Shown here piece after piece: positions 1 through 9,108 of a stretch of DNA of 64,000 nt (the stretch's first letter is position 1; every line of letters starts with the position of its first letter). This DNA is from Prevotella sp. GTDB lineage: Bacteria; Bacteroidota; Bacteroidia; Bacteroidales; Bacteroidaceae. Position numbers and translations under genes: made by a program. The notes beneath the pieces were generated by a model. It was given only the letters and a program-made list of their open reading frames with translations. It was not told the origin of the DNA and made no database searches. The stretch lies in contig JAFUST010000059.1 of the NCBI GenBank assembly GCA_017467535.1, forward strand, positions 23,513-87,512, written 5' to 3'.

Positions 1-629
1 GCCATGAAGTGGGCCAACTGGTCCTCCTCCATCATCTCCTCGGGAATGATGGCGGCCTCGGCACCGCAGGCGATGGCCGAGTTCTGAGCCAGGAAGCCGG
101 CGTCGCGGCCCATCACCTCGACAAAGAAGATGCGCTCGTGCGAGTTGGCCGTGTCGCGGATGCGGTCCACGCACTCCATGATGGTGTTCATCGTGGTGTC
201 ATAGCCGATGGTCGAGTCGGTACCGAAGAGGTCGTTGTCAATGGTGCCGGGCAGACCGATGACGGGGAAGTCGAACTCCATGCCGAAGTTGCGCGCACCG
301 GTCAGCGAGCCGTTGCCGCCGATGACCACCAGGGCATCGATCTCCTCCTTCTGACAGGTCTCGTAGGCCTTCTGCATACCCTCCAAGGTCATAAACTCCT
401 TCGAGCGGGCCGTCTTCAGGATGGTGCCGCCACGGGTGATGATGCCTGAGACATTCTCGGTGGTGAACTGCTTCACCTCGCCCTTGATGAGTCCGTCGTA
501 GCCGCGGTAGATGCCCTTGATATTGAAACCATTATAAATACCCGCACGCGTGACGGCACGGATGGCTGCATTCATGCCGGGAGCATCGCCTCCGGAGGTC
601 AGAATGCCAATCGTCTTAATCTTCGCCAT
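1..629 (-). CDS. pfkA: 6-phosphofructokinase (3' end outside window)
   Basis: Phosphorylates fructose 6-phosphate to the 1,6-bisphosphate, the committed step of glycolysis, in the cytoplasm. About 209 N-terminal residues are present; the frame is open to the window edge. Visible family motifs are the N-terminal GGDAPGMNA loop (residues 13-21), TILKTAR near 69-75, the catalytic TIDND box (129-133, Asp131 the expected base), GYDTT and VMGRDAGF. The start ATG at 627-629 gives the normal N-terminus [14 protein letters not shown]. One oddity: the nucleotide/Mg loop normally GGDGS reads GGNGS (Asn106). The gene lies 32 nt after the antiporter gene, probably in the same minus-strand transcript. Confidence 0.95.
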   Translation of the reverse strand, partial: MAKIKTIGILTSGGDAPGMNAAIRAVTRAGIYNGFNIKGIYRGYDGLIKGEVKQFTTENVSGIITRGGTILKTARSKEFMTLEGMQKAYETCQKEEIDALVVIGGNGSLTGARNFGMEFDFPVIGLPGTIDNDLFGTDSTIGYDTTMNTIMECVDRIRDTANSHERIFFVEVMGRDAGFLAQNSAIACGAEAAIIPEEMMEEDQLAHFM

Positions 630-661
630 AGAGTGTTATGATTTAAAGTTAATTTGTTTTT

Positions 662-2035
662 TCAGGAGATGAAGAATATCTCGGCCCACAGGATGAGCAG
701 CCCAACCAGCCAGCCGACGAGCACCTTGAGCGTGACATTGCGGAAGTACCACCCCAGATGGATGTGCTCCATCTTCATGAGGGCCATGCCGCTGGCACTG
801 CCCACGGAGAGCAGACAGCCGCCCACGGCCGTGCAATAGGCAATGACCTTCCAGTAGGCACCGTTCTGGGCATAGTCGCCTGCGCTCCAGACGTCGTAGA
901 GCGAGATGTCGCTCACAGCAATGGTGAACGAGTCGACCAGTGCGCTGAGCAGTCCGGAGAGGATGCCGACGATCCACAGGTTGTCGATGGTAGAGTCCAC
1001 CCAGTCGGCCACATCGGTCAGCACGCCCGTCTCGGCTATGACGCCGATGCCCAGCATGATGCCCATCACGAAGAGCATCTGCTGATAGGACTCATACTGG
1101 ATGGCGCGCGGCACGCTGCGACGCGACATCTGGTCGCTGTCCATCAACTTGCGGTTGAAGGCCTCGTTGACCACCCACAGCACACCCAGCACCACCAGCG
1201 CACCCAGGAAGGCGGGCAGACGCGTGATGCTGAGGAACGTAGGCACAAACCACAGGCCGCCCAGGGCCACGATGAGCATCAGTATGCGCTGCCAGCGGTT
1301 CAGGCGGGTGTCGTCGCCGCGATAGGGCGCCATGGTCCACTCGATGTCGAGCCGCGAGGGCAACTGGCGGTTGATGAAGACGGTGGGCACGACCCAGGCC
1401 GCAATGGCGGGCAGGGCTAGATAGGATGAGAAATTGGTGGCCGTGACGGCCTCGTTGCCCCAGAGGATGAGTCCCGTGGGGTCGCCAATCACCGTGAAAC
1501 AGCCGCCGCACGTGGCCGCCAGCATGATGGCAGAGCCGATAAGCATACGCTGCGGACGGCTCTTCACGATGTCGCGCATGATGATGAGCATGACGGTGGT
1601 CGTGGTCAGGTTGTCGAGATTGGCTGAGAGGATGAAGGTGGCCAGGGTGATGGTCCACAGCATACGCTTGGAGTTGCGCGTGCGAATCCACTCGCGGATG
1701 AAGTCGAAGCATCCGTTGTTGTTGAGAATCTCGATGATTGCCATCGTGGCCAGCAGATACATCACCACGGCAGCCGCCTTGCCCACATACTTGAGGAAGA
1801 TGCTGTCGTAGATGAAGTTCTTCACGTTCTGGCTGCTGGCTTCCGTATCGCCCAGGAACTCAGCGTAGGCACCCGGATGCAAGGCCATCACGAAGTCGGT
1901 GCCCCAGCAGATGTACACCACCCATCCGATGGCGGCCAGGAAGATGGCGATGGCGCTCTTGTTGACGCCCGTCAGGTGTCCCGTCGCAATCAGCAGGTAA
2001 CTGAGTATCAGCAGCAATACGATGATCAGCGTCAT
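662..2035 (-). CDS. nhaD: NhaD-type Na+/H+ antiporter
   Basis: A 457-residue inner-membrane protein with about eleven hydrophobic segments, expected to exchange sodium for protons. The signature SANLDNLTTTTVML (about residues 137-150) and the CGGCFTVIGDPTG stretch further on are those of the NhaD branch of the ion transporter superfamily. Length and N-terminus fit the family. It sits 20 nt downstream of the OmpH-like gene and just upstream of pfkA, so the four minus-strand genes from 2903 to the window edge may be one transcript. In a cell with a sodium-pumping NQR complex (13.9-19.6 kb) an Na+/H+ antiporter is a natural partner; substrate direction is inferred from the family. Confidence 0.88.
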   Translation of the reverse strand: MTLIIVLLLILSYLLIATGHLTGVNKSAIAIFLAAIGWVVYICWGTDFVMALHPGAYAEFLGDTEASSQNVKNFIYDSIFLKYVGKAAAVVMYLLATMAIIEILNNNGCFDFIREWIRTRNSKRMLWTITLATFILSANLDNLTTTTVMLIIMRDIVKSRPQRMLIGSAIMLAATCGGCFTVIGDPTGLILWGNEAVTATNFSSYLALPAIAAWVVPTVFINRQLPSRLDIEWTMAPYRGDDTRLNRWQRILMLIVALGGLWFVPTFLSITRLPAFLGALVVLGVLWVVNEAFNRKLMDSDQMSRRSVPRAIQYESYQQMLFVMGIMLGIGVIAETGVLTDVADWVDSTIDNLWIVGILSGLLSALVDSFTIAVSDISLYDVWSAGDYAQNGAYWKVIAYCTAVGGCLLSVGSASGMALMKMEHIHLGWYFRNVTLKVLVGWLVGLLILWAEIFFIS

Positions 2036-2055
2036 GTGTGTGTCAGCCTATCGCA

Positions 2056-2664
2056 TTATTTCGTCTTGGTCGTATCGACAGGAGCGGCATCCTTCTTGTA
2101 GCGGCGGTTCATGCCGTTGATGACGTCCTGGGTGATGTCGTAGCGCTTGTCGGCCTGCAGGATGGCAGCCTTGTTGACAATCAGGTCGTACTTCTTGTCG
2201 GCATTATAGTCGGCCAGGAAGTGGTCGAGGCTGTCCTGGAAGGCCTGCAGGAACTTGGCCTGCTCGTTGGCCAGTTCGGTCTCAAGACGCTGCTGCAGGG
2301 CCATCAGGTTGTTCTGCTCACGCTGAAGGGCAGCCTGGGCACTCTCGGCCTGCTCGCGGCTGGTGAAGCCGTTGTTCTGCAGTTTCTGCTGGAAGTTGGC
2401 CACGTTGCGCTCCAACTGCTGGCTCTTGGTCTGAATGGTGTTGCGGGCGTTGGTTCCCTTCTTCTCCAGTTCGAGCGAGGTCTCCTTGGCAAACTCATAC
2501 TGAGCGGTCAGCGAGTCAATCTCGATGTAGGCGATACGCATACCACCGGTCTGACCGTCGGATGCCACTGAAGGCTCGTCCATCTGGGGCGTTGAGTTGT
2601 TGCACGAAGTCATCACGGCTGCCAGGGCAGCAACGGACAGGAGAGTCAAAATGTTCTTTTTCAT
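2056..2664 (-). CDS. OmpH/Skp-like periplasmic lipoprotein
   Basis: A 202-residue protein with a lipoprotein signal peptide (Lys-Lys start, hydrophobic stretch, VMTSC with Cys21). The rest is mostly charged, Gln/Glu/Ala-rich alpha helix, predicted coiled coil from about residue 45 to 150, the shape of Skp/OmpH chaperones that hold unfolded outer-membrane proteins in the periplasm. The motif RIAYIEIDSLTAQYEFAKE near residue 43 matches the OmpH-family start of the mature protein. Lipid anchoring is common for Bacteroidota members and differs from soluble E. coli Skp. The C-terminus ends in a Lys/Thr-rich tail. The chaperone role is family knowledge; client proteins are unknown. Confidence 0.85.
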   Translation of the reverse strand: MKKNILTLLSVAALAAVMTSCNNSTPQMDEPSVASDGQTGGMRIAYIEIDSLTAQYEFAKETSLELEKKGTNARNTIQTKSQQLERNVANFQQKLQNNGFTSREQAESAQAALQREQNNLMALQQRLETELANEQAKFLQAFQDSLDHFLADYNADKKYDLIVNKAAILQADKRYDITQDVINGMNRRYKKDAAPVDTTKTK

Positions 2665-2690
2665 TTCTTTTCTTGGTTATTATTGATTGT

Positions 2691-2903
2691 TTAATTGGTT
2701 CGTTCGCTCACCGCCAGACGATTGCTTCGTCTCATCTCGCGGTCCTGGTCCATCACGCAGTGGATGTCGCGCTCACGCATCGCCGCAGAGTCATGAATAT
2801 GCTGCGAAGAGAAGCGTCCATTCTTGCGAAAAACCAGTTTTATGCACAAAAATGCCATCGAGATAGCAATTATTAACGTGCTGATGACGATTATTTCAAC
2901 CAT
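2691..2903 (-). CDS. Small conserved membrane protein, 70 aa
   Basis: A 70-residue protein with one N-terminal membrane segment (about residues 3-23), then a basic, polar cytoplasmic tail containing GRFSSQHI, an AMRERDIHCVMDQDREMRR stretch and a single Cys after the membrane. I recall proteins of this pattern as conserved in Bacteroidales but no function is known to me. It has its own -7 box at 2924-2931 and lies 26 nt upstream of the OmpH-like gene, in the same direction. The tail resembles an anchor or adaptor, which is inference only. Confidence 0.7.
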   Translation of the reverse strand: MVEIIVISTLIIAISMAFLCIKLVFRKNGRFSSQHIHDSAAMRERDIHCVMDQDREMRRSNRLAVSERTN

Positions 2904-2909
2904 TTTTAT

Positions 2910-2931
2910 TACTTTTGCGGGTGCAAAGATA
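2910..2931. promoter_or_regulatory. Divergent pair of -7 boxes
   Basis: On the plus strand TACTTTTG (2910-2917) precedes pepD. On the minus strand TATCTTTG (complement of 2924-2931) precedes the 70-aa membrane protein gene. Both match the Bacteroidota -7 consensus TAnnTTTG. No clear -33 TTTG was found for either. The pepD leader that follows is A/T-rich, with repeated ATTAAAC units (2940-2970). Confidence 0.55.
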
Positions 2932-2970
2932 ACAATTAAATATTAAACATTAAACATTAAAACATTAAAA

Positions 2971-4422
2971 ATGAATAAAAGTGACCTAAAACCTGCCTCA
3001 GTGTTCGAGCAGTTTGCAAAGATTAACCAAATTCCGCGCCCTTCGAAGCGTGAGGAGAAGATGATAGACTATCTGCGCCAGTGGGGCAAGAGCCACGGCC
3101 TGAAGACCAAAGTGGACGAGACGGGCAACGTGCTCATACGCAAGCCGGCCACGCCAGGCTACGAGAACCGCAAGACGGTGATCCTGCAGAGCCACATGGA
3201 CATGGTGTGCGACAAACTGGTCGACGTGGACTTCGACTTTGATCGCGATGCCATCCAGACCTACGTGGACGGCGAGTGGCTGCGCGCCAAGGGCACCACG
3301 CTGGGTGCCGACGACGGCATCGGCTGTGCCATCGAACTGGCCATCCTCGAGGCCGACGACATCGAGCACGGGCCGCTGGAGTGCGTCTTCACCCGCGACG
3401 AGGAGACCGGTCTGACCGGTGCCGAGGGCATGAAGCCCGGATTCATGACGGGCGACTACCTGATCAACCTGGACTCGGAGGACGAGGGCGAGATGTTCGT
3501 CTCGTGTGCCGGCGGCCGCAACACGCAGGCCCGCTTCACCTTCCAGCGCGAAGCAGCCCCCGACGGTTCGTTCTTCCTGAAGGCTCAGTTGAAGGGGCTC
3601 ACCGGCGGTCACTCCGGCGACGACATCAACAAGAAGCGCGCCAACGCCATCAAACTGCTGGGCCGCTTCCTCTTCCAGACCATGAACCGCTATGAAGGCG
3701 TACGCCTGGCTCAGTTTCACTCGGGCAAACTGCACAACGCCATCCCTCGCGACGGTCTGTTCGTCATCGCCGTGCCCTCGGCAGTAAAGGAGAACGTGAA
3801 GGCCGACTGGAACGTGTTCAGCGCTCAGGTGGAGGACGAGTTCCACGTCACCGACACGCAGATGGTGTGGTCCATGGAGAGTGCCGACGCCGAGCCCGTC
3901 ATCGAGGCCGGAGTAGCCCGCAACTTCGTATGGGCCCTGCAGGCCGTGGACAACGGCATCTACGCCATCTGCCAAGACCCCGAACTGAACGGCATGGTGG
4001 AGACCTCGAGCAACATTGCCGCCATCCATTCGTCGGAGACAGAGATCTGCATCCTCTCATCGCAGCGCAGCAATGTGATGTCGAATCTCGACAATATGTG
4101 CGCCACGTTCCGCGCCACCTTCCAGTTGGCCGGTGCCGAGGCCTGGTCGAGCGACGGCTATCCCGCCTGGAAGATGCGCGCCGAGAGCCAGTTGCGCGAC
4201 ACGGTGGTGGAGGCCTACCGCGAACTCTTCGGCAAAGACCCCATCGTGCGCGGCATCCATGCCGGATTGGAGTGCGGCCTGTTCTCAGAGCGCTATCCCA
4301 ACCTCGACATGATCTCCTTCGGTCCTACGCTGCGCGACGTGCATACCCCCGACGAGCGTCTCTACATCCCCACCGTGCAGATGGTGTGGGATCACCTGCT
4401 GCTCGTTCTGAAACGCATATAA
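2971..4422 (+). CDS. pepD: Aminoacyl-histidine dipeptidase (M20 family)
   Basis: Zinc dipeptidase of the M20/PepD family, 483 residues, hydrolysing Xaa-His and related dipeptides in the cytoplasm. Metal-site motifs are in place: LQSHMDMVC (His75, Asp77), GADDGIG (Asp114/115), DEETG (Glu145/146), NLDSEDEGE (Asp169) and a late RGIHAGLECG histidine. An inserted lid/dimerisation domain lies between about residues 190 and 380, including GGHSGDDI. There is no signal peptide, and the length is that of bacterial PepD. The ATG at 2971 follows an A-rich leader. uvrA starts 10 nt after the stop, so the two are probably co-transcribed. Confidence 0.93.
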   Translation: MNKSDLKPASVFEQFAKINQIPRPSKREEKMIDYLRQWGKSHGLKTKVDETGNVLIRKPATPGYENRKTVILQSHMDMVCDKLVDVDFDFDRDAIQTYVDGEWLRAKGTTLGADDGIGCAIELAILEADDIEHGPLECVFTRDEETGLTGAEGMKPGFMTGDYLINLDSEDEGEMFVSCAGGRNTQARFTFQREAAPDGSFFLKAQLKGLTGGHSGDDINKKRANAIKLLGRFLFQTMNRYEGVRLAQFHSGKLHNAIPRDGLFVIAVPSAVKENVKADWNVFSAQVEDEFHVTDTQMVWSMESADAEPVIEAGVARNFVWALQAVDNGIYAICQDPELNGMVETSSNIAAIHSSETEICILSSQRSNVMSNLDNMCATFRATFQLAGAEAWSSDGYPAWKMRAESQLRDTVVEAYRELFGKDPIVRGIHAGLECGLFSERYPNLDMISFGPTLRDVHTPDERLYIPTVQMVWDHLLLVLKRI

Positions 4423-4432
4423 TATAATTAAG

Positions 4433-7240
4433 GTGAGCCAAGAGTACATAGAAATAAAAGGGGCGCGCGTTAACAATCTGAAGAATGTGGACGTGCGCAT
4501 TCCCCGCAACCGCTTTATCGCCATTACGGGCGTGTCGGGCTCGGGCAAGTCAAGCCTGGCCTTCGACACGCTCTATGCCGAGGGTCAGCGCCGCTACGTG
4601 GAGAGTCTTAGCAGTTATGCCCGCCAGTTCCTGGGCCGCATGAACAAGCCCGAATGCGACTTCATACGCGGCATTCCGCCTGCCATCGCCATCGAGCAGA
4701 AGGTCATCGCCCGCAACCCACGAAGCACCGTGGGCACCTCGACGGAAATATACGAGTACCTGCGCCTGCTCTACGCCCGCATCGGCCACACCTATTCACC
4801 CGTCAGCGGACAGGAGGTGAGAAAGCACTCGACCGAGGACGTGGTGCAGAAGATGCTGGAGTTCTCCAGCGGCACCAAGTTTGTGGTCATGTCGCCGCTG
4901 CGCGTGCCCGAGGGCCGCACCGTGGAGCAGCAACTAAAGGCCAGTCTGCTGCAGGGCTACGCCCGCATCTTCGCTGAAGGCGACTTCCACAGGATCGATG
5001 ACTGGCTGGATCATCCCGGAGAGTCTGGCGAAGCCTGTCCTCTCTACCTGGTTATCGACCGCCTCTCTGCCTCCAGCGACAAGGAGACCATCGACCGCCT
5101 GGTGGACTCGGCCGAGACTGCCTTCTACGAGGGACAGGGCGAGATGCGCCTGATGGTGCTGCCGGCCAATCTGACCTACGACTTCTCCACCCGCTTCGAG
5201 GCCGACGGCATCACCTTCGAAGAACCCACCGACCAACTCTTCTCCTTCAACTCGCCCGCCGGTGCCTGTCCTGAGTGTCAGGGCTTCGGCCGCATCATCG
5301 GCATCGACGAGCATCTGGTCATCCCCGATACCAGCCTGTCTGTCTACGACGGCTGCGTGGTGTGCTGGCACGGCGAGAAGATGGGCGAATGGAAGAACTG
5401 GTTCATCCGCCACGCCGCCAACGACGACTTCCCCATCTTTGAACCCTACTACAACCTGACGCAGCAGAAGAAGGACTGGCTGTGGCACGGACTGCCCTCC
5501 GACCGCAAGTCGAAGGAAAAGCCCTGCATCGACAGTTTCTTCCAGATGGTCAAGGAGAACCAATACAAGATTCAGTACCGCGTGATGATGGCCCGCTATC
5601 GCGGCAAGACCATCTGTCCCACGTGTCATGGCACTCGTTTGAAGCCTGAAGCCGACTACGTGAAGATTGGCGGGCGCAGCATCACCGACCTGGTGCAGAT
5701 GCCCGTGGTGAGACTGCAGGAATGGTTCGCCCAACTGCAACTGTCGGAGCACGATGCCGAGGTAGGCAGAAGACTGCTGACGGAGATTCACTCTCGTCTG
5801 CAATTCCTTCTGGATGTGGGACTTGGCTACTTGACGCTCAACCGCCTGTCGAACACGCTCTCTGGCGGCGAGAGCCAGCGCATCAACCTGTGTACCTCGC
5901 TGGGCAGCAGCCTGGTGGGCTCGCTCTATATACTCGATGAGCCGAGCATCGGTCTGCACTCACGCGACACCGACCGTCTGATCAAGGTGCTGAAGGAACT
6001 GCAGGCTCTGGGCAACACCGTGGTGGTGGTGGAGCACGACGAAGAGATCATCCGCGCTGCCGACTACCTCATCGACGTAGGCCCCGATGCGGGCCGACTG
6101 GGTGGTGAGATTGTGTATGCGGGAACGGTGCCTGGCGCATCTGGAGATGCCCGAAAGTCCCGAGATTCCAGATCCCACACCCTGGCCTATCTCTCGGGCC
6201 AGGAGACCATCCCCGTGCCAAAGAGCCGTCGCCCGTGGAACCGCCACATCGACATCCAAGGTGCACGCATGAACAACCTGCGCGGCATCAACGTGGAGAT
6301 TCCGCTCAACGTGCTCACCGTCGTGACGGGCGTCAGCGGCTCGGGCAAGTCGAGCCTGATAAAGGGCATCCTCTACCCTGCCCTGAAGCGACACCTGGGC
6401 GACGTGTGCGATGCACCGGGCGAATACAGCGGACTGGCTGGCGACATCGATGCCATCAGGCGTGTGGAGTTCGTCGACCAGAATCCTATCGGCAAGTCCA
6501 CACGTTCTAATCCCGCCACCTACGTGAAGGCCTATGACGCCATTCGCGACCTCTTTGCCGAACAGCCCCTGGCGCAGCAGATGGGCTTCACCTCCCAGTT
6601 CTTCTCGTTCAATGCCGACGGCGGCCGCTGCGACGAGTGCAAGGGCGCAGGCACCATCACCGTTGAGATGCAGTTCATGGCCGACCTGGTGCTGGAATGC
6701 GAGGCCTGCCACGGCCATCGCTTCAAGAAGGACATACTTGACGTGCGCTTTGAGGGCAAGAACATCGACGACGTGCTCAACATGACCATCTCTGAGGCCA
6801 TCGAGTTCTTCGGCAGCCACAACCAGAAGACCATCGTCAACCGCCTCAAGACACTGGAGGATGTCGGTCTGGGCTACATCAAACTGGGCCAGAGTTCGTC
6901 GACCCTCTCTGGCGGCGAGAACCAGCGCGTCAAACTGGCCTACTTCATCGGACAGGAGAAGCAGGAACCCACGCTCTTCATTTTCGACGAGCCCACCACG
7001 GGTCTGCACTTCCATGACATCCGTCGACTCATGTCGTCGCTCGACGCACTGATACAGCGGGGCCACACCGTGCTGATCATTGAGCACAACATGGACGTCA
7101 TCAAACTGGCCGACCACATCATCGACCTGGGCCCCGACGGCGGCGACCGCGGCGGCAATCTGGTCATTGCCGGCACACCAGAAGAGGTGGCCCAGTGCCC
7201 GCAAAGCATCACAGGACAGTACCTAAAACAAAAGATATGA
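4433..7240 (+). CDS. uvrA: Excinuclease ABC subunit A
   Basis: Damage-recognition ATPase of nucleotide excision repair, 935 residues, the usual UvrA length. Both ABC halves are intact: the first Walker A GVSGSGKSS at residues 33-41 with its LSGGESQR signature near 480, and the second Walker A GVSGSGKSS near 630 with LSGGENQR near 825. Zinc-finger half-sites CPECQGFG and CDECKGAG are visible, and the aspartates of ILDEPSIGLH and IFDEPTTGLH mark the Walker B boxes. The start is GTG at 4433; no upstream ATG fits before the pepD stop. The final ATGA overlaps the start of the cytidine deaminase gene, indicating translational coupling. Confidence 0.96.
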   Translation: MSQEYIEIKGARVNNLKNVDVRIPRNRFIAITGVSGSGKSSLAFDTLYAEGQRRYVESLSSYARQFLGRMNKPECDFIRGIPPAIAIEQKVIARNPRSTVGTSTEIYEYLRLLYARIGHTYSPVSGQEVRKHSTEDVVQKMLEFSSGTKFVVMSPLRVPEGRTVEQQLKASLLQGYARIFAEGDFHRIDDWLDHPGESGEACPLYLVIDRLSASSDKETIDRLVDSAETAFYEGQGEMRLMVLPANLTYDFSTRFEADGITFEEPTDQLFSFNSPAGACPECQGFGRIIGIDEHLVIPDTSLSVYDGCVVCWHGEKMGEWKNWFIRHAANDDFPIFEPYYNLTQQKKDWLWHGLPSDRKSKEKPCIDSFFQMVKENQYKIQYRVMMARYRGKTICPTCHGTRLKPEADYVKIGGRSITDLVQMPVVRLQEWFAQLQLSEHDAEVGRRLLTEIHSRLQFLLDVGLGYLTLNRLSNTLSGGESQRINLCTSLGSSLVGSLYILDEPSIGLHSRDTDRLIKVLKELQALGNTVVVVEHDEEIIRAADYLIDVGPDAGRLGGEIVYAGTVPGASGDARKSRDSRSHTLAYLSGQETIPVPKSRRPWNRHIDIQGARMNNLRGINVEIPLNVLTVVTGVSGSGKSSLIKGILYPALKRHLGDVCDAPGEYSGLAGDIDAIRRVEFVDQNPIGKSTRSNPATYVKAYDAIRDLFAEQPLAQQMGFTSQFFSFNADGGRCDECKGAGTITVEMQFMADLVLECEACHGHRFKKDILDVRFEGKNIDDVLNMTISEAIEFFGSHNQKTIVNRLKTLEDVGLGYIKLGQSSSTLSGGENQRVKLAYFIGQEKQEPTLFIFDEPTTGLHFHDIRRLMSSLDALIQRGHTVLIIEHNMDVIKLADHIIDLGPDGGDRGGNLVIAGTPEEVAQCPQSITGQYLKQKI

Positions 7241-7710
7241 AAGACCTCGAACTGAAAATCCAAATCAAGGAATGCCAGATGGACGAACTCACCAGCGACG
7301 AGCAGTTTCTGGTACAGAAGGCCATTGAGTCGACCAACAACAGTTATGCGCCTCACTCACACTTCCACGTGGGATCGGCCCTGCTGCTCGAGAACGACGT
7401 GGTGCTGCCCGGCTGCAATCAGGAGAACGCGGCCTTCCCCGCCGGACTGTGTGCCGAGCGCAGTGCCATCTTCGCCGCCGGTGCCCAGTATCCGGGCGTG
7501 CCGGTGAAGATGCTGGCCATCGCCGCACGAGACACTAACGGAGAACTGACCCGTGAGCCCATCTCGCCCTGCGGCACGTGCCGACAGGTGATGATAGAAA
7601 CGGAGACGCGCTACGAGCAGCCCATCCGAATACTGCTCTACGGTCAGAACCGCATCTACGTGATGGACGGCATACGCAACCTGATGCCCCTTTCGTTCAC
7701 CGAATTCTGA
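7237..7710 (+). CDS. cdd: Cytidine deaminase
   Basis: Zinc hydrolase that deaminates cytidine/deoxycytidine to uridine in pyrimidine salvage, 157 residues from the ATG at 7237. The catalytic set is complete: the Cys-Ala-Glu of GLCAERSA (zinc Cys and proton-shuttle Glu) and PCGTCRQ with the other two zinc cysteines. YAPHSHFHVGSALL and NQENAAFP match the substrate-binding strand and loop. I chose 7237 because it overlaps the uvrA stop as ATGA and starts the family-like N-terminus; an in-frame extension to 7195 would lie wholly inside uvrA. It runs convergent with the lipoprotein gene that ends 6 nt away. Confidence 0.93.
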   Translation: MKDLELKIQIKECQMDELTSDEQFLVQKAIESTNNSYAPHSHFHVGSALLLENDVVLPGCNQENAAFPAGLCAERSAIFAAGAQYPGVPVKMLAIAARDTNGELTREPISPCGTCRQVMIETETRYEQPIRILLYGQNRIYVMDGIRNLMPLSFTEF

Positions 7711-7715
7711 CTTGA

Positions 7716-9068
7716 CTAATGCCACCCCAAGCCTCTGGCGGGCGAGATGGAGTCGATGACATGGAAGTCGTACTGCAGGTTATCTTCGTCCACAAGCCAG
7801 AAGTGCTGCTTGCCCTGCACGGAGTCCTTGGGGGTCTCCCAGATGACATTGGCAAAGCGCACGGAGTCCGCTGTCTCGACACGGGGCGTGCGCAATAAGG
7901 TGTTGGAGAATTGATACTCGAAGACATTGGCCGTGTCGGCCTGTGCGCCCATCACCACATCCTCCTCGTAGCCCGTCAGGATGCAACTGTCGAGGGTCAG
8001 CCCGTAGAGGGGCGTCTCGTTGAGGAACGACAGGGCTGCTCCGCGCCCGGCTAAGAACGGATAGAACTGGGCCATTGTGCAGCGGCGGATGTCAGCCTGG
8101 CCGCCATTGACAGCCACGCAGTCGCCCAGCATATTGCTGAACAGACAATCCCACGCACGAATATTCGCATTGGTGGCAGAGAGGCCCGTACCCGTGCAGT
8201 TGTGGACCACGCACTGCTGCATGTCGAGCCGGAGGACATCGGGGTCGTAGGCCGCCGAGTCGCACACCACGCCATAGCGTCCGGCATTGAGTATCTCCGT
8301 CTGGCGGAGCACGTTGCCCGTCGACGAAGCATGGATGACGATGCCGCCCTCCTTGCCCCACTGTCCGCTGACGCGATGGTAGGGCAGATAGTCGAACATA
8401 CGGTCCAGGCGGTCGCCACGCAGGGTGACGCTATCGGTGAGCAGGCGCCCGTAGACATCAATGCCCGGACCGTCGTGGAAGTAAAGGGTCGTATGGCGGA
8501 TGGTAAGCGTTGCAGCGCTGTCTACCCGCAGGCCACCATAGATGACCACGGGCTTGGTGCTCTCTATCACGGAGTCGCCCGTCACCACTACGTCGCGCAT
8601 GAAAAGCGCATCCCACGAATGCCCTTGCAGCACTACGCTCTGCTCTACCCCACTCTCCAGACGGAACACCAGCAGGTCTTCAATCAATTGCGGGTCGGCC
8701 TGACCATTCTCGGGTGTGGTCAGTTCTACGAACACACGGATGCTGTCGCCCTTGCGCACCTCCAGGTTGGTGACGATGGAACCGAGGGTGTTGTCCAGAT
8801 AAGAACCATCCACATTGACACGGAAGCCCGTCTGATTGCCTTGCCTCAGTCGGACGCTCTGCAGGCGGATACCATCGCTGGCACGGTTGTACACCCAGAA
8901 GTCGTAAGTGCGCGAGCCTATGGTAGAGAAGATGGTGTCCATCTTCACCGAGTCGGTAGAGAAAGTCAACCTGGCCGACGGACTCGTGGTGAACGAGTCA
9001 TCATCGGAACAGCCGACGGCCAGCAGCAGAATGCCGAGGGCCAGAAAAGAAAGAGTCCGTTTAATCAT
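7716..9068 (-). CDS. Right-handed beta-helix lipoprotein
   Basis: A 450-residue predicted lipoprotein: MIKR start, hydrophobic core and Cys20 in AVGC. An N-terminal beta-sandwich-like region (about 25-150) contains TYDFWVYNRASDGIRLQSV, like an Ig-like or moonlighting lipoprotein domain. It is followed by a repetitive stretch (about 160-410) of short strands such as LTIRHTTLYFHDGPGIDVYG, VLRQTEILNAGRYGVVC, LRLDMQQCVVHNCTGTGL and ADIRRCTMAQFYPF, typical of right-handed parallel beta-helix (NosD/pectate-lyase-like) folds. Such proteins are surface or periplasmic in Bacteroidota and may bind polysaccharide; no catalytic residues were identified. The start codon lies inside a perfect 15-bp hairpin (9054-9087). 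Confidence 0.8.
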   Translation of the reverse strand: MIKRTLSFLALGILLLAVGCSDDDSFTTSPSARLTFSTDSVKMDTIFSTIGSRTYDFWVYNRASDGIRLQSVRLRQGNQTGFRVNVDGSYLDNTLGSIVTNLEVRKGDSIRVFVELTTPENGQADPQLIEDLLVFRLESGVEQSVVLQGHSWDALFMRDVVVTGDSVIESTKPVVIYGGLRVDSAATLTIRHTTLYFHDGPGIDVYGRLLTDSVTLRGDRLDRMFDYLPYHRVSGQWGKEGGIVIHASSTGNVLRQTEILNAGRYGVVCDSAAYDPDVLRLDMQQCVVHNCTGTGLSATNANIRAWDCLFSNMLGDCVAVNGGQADIRRCTMAQFYPFLAGRGAALSFLNETPLYGLTLDSCILTGYEEDVVMGAQADTANVFEYQFSNTLLRTPRVETADSVRFANVIWETPKDSVQGKQHFWLVDEDNLQYDFHVIDSISPARGLGWH

Positions 9069-9087
9069 AACAATGATTAAACGGACT
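9054..9087 (-). promoter_or_regulatory. Perfect 15-bp hairpin covering a start codon
   Basis: Positions 9054-9068 and 9073-9087 are exact reverse complements around a 4-nt loop (9069-9072). On the minus strand the upstream arm is leader and the downstream arm is codons 1-5 of the beta-helix lipoprotein, so the ATG is base-paired. The sequence after the stem is T-rich. It lies 21 nt after the rubrerythrin stop and could also end that transcript. Confidence 0.7.
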
Positions 9088-9108
9088 TTTCGCCGATTTA
9101 TTGTATCG

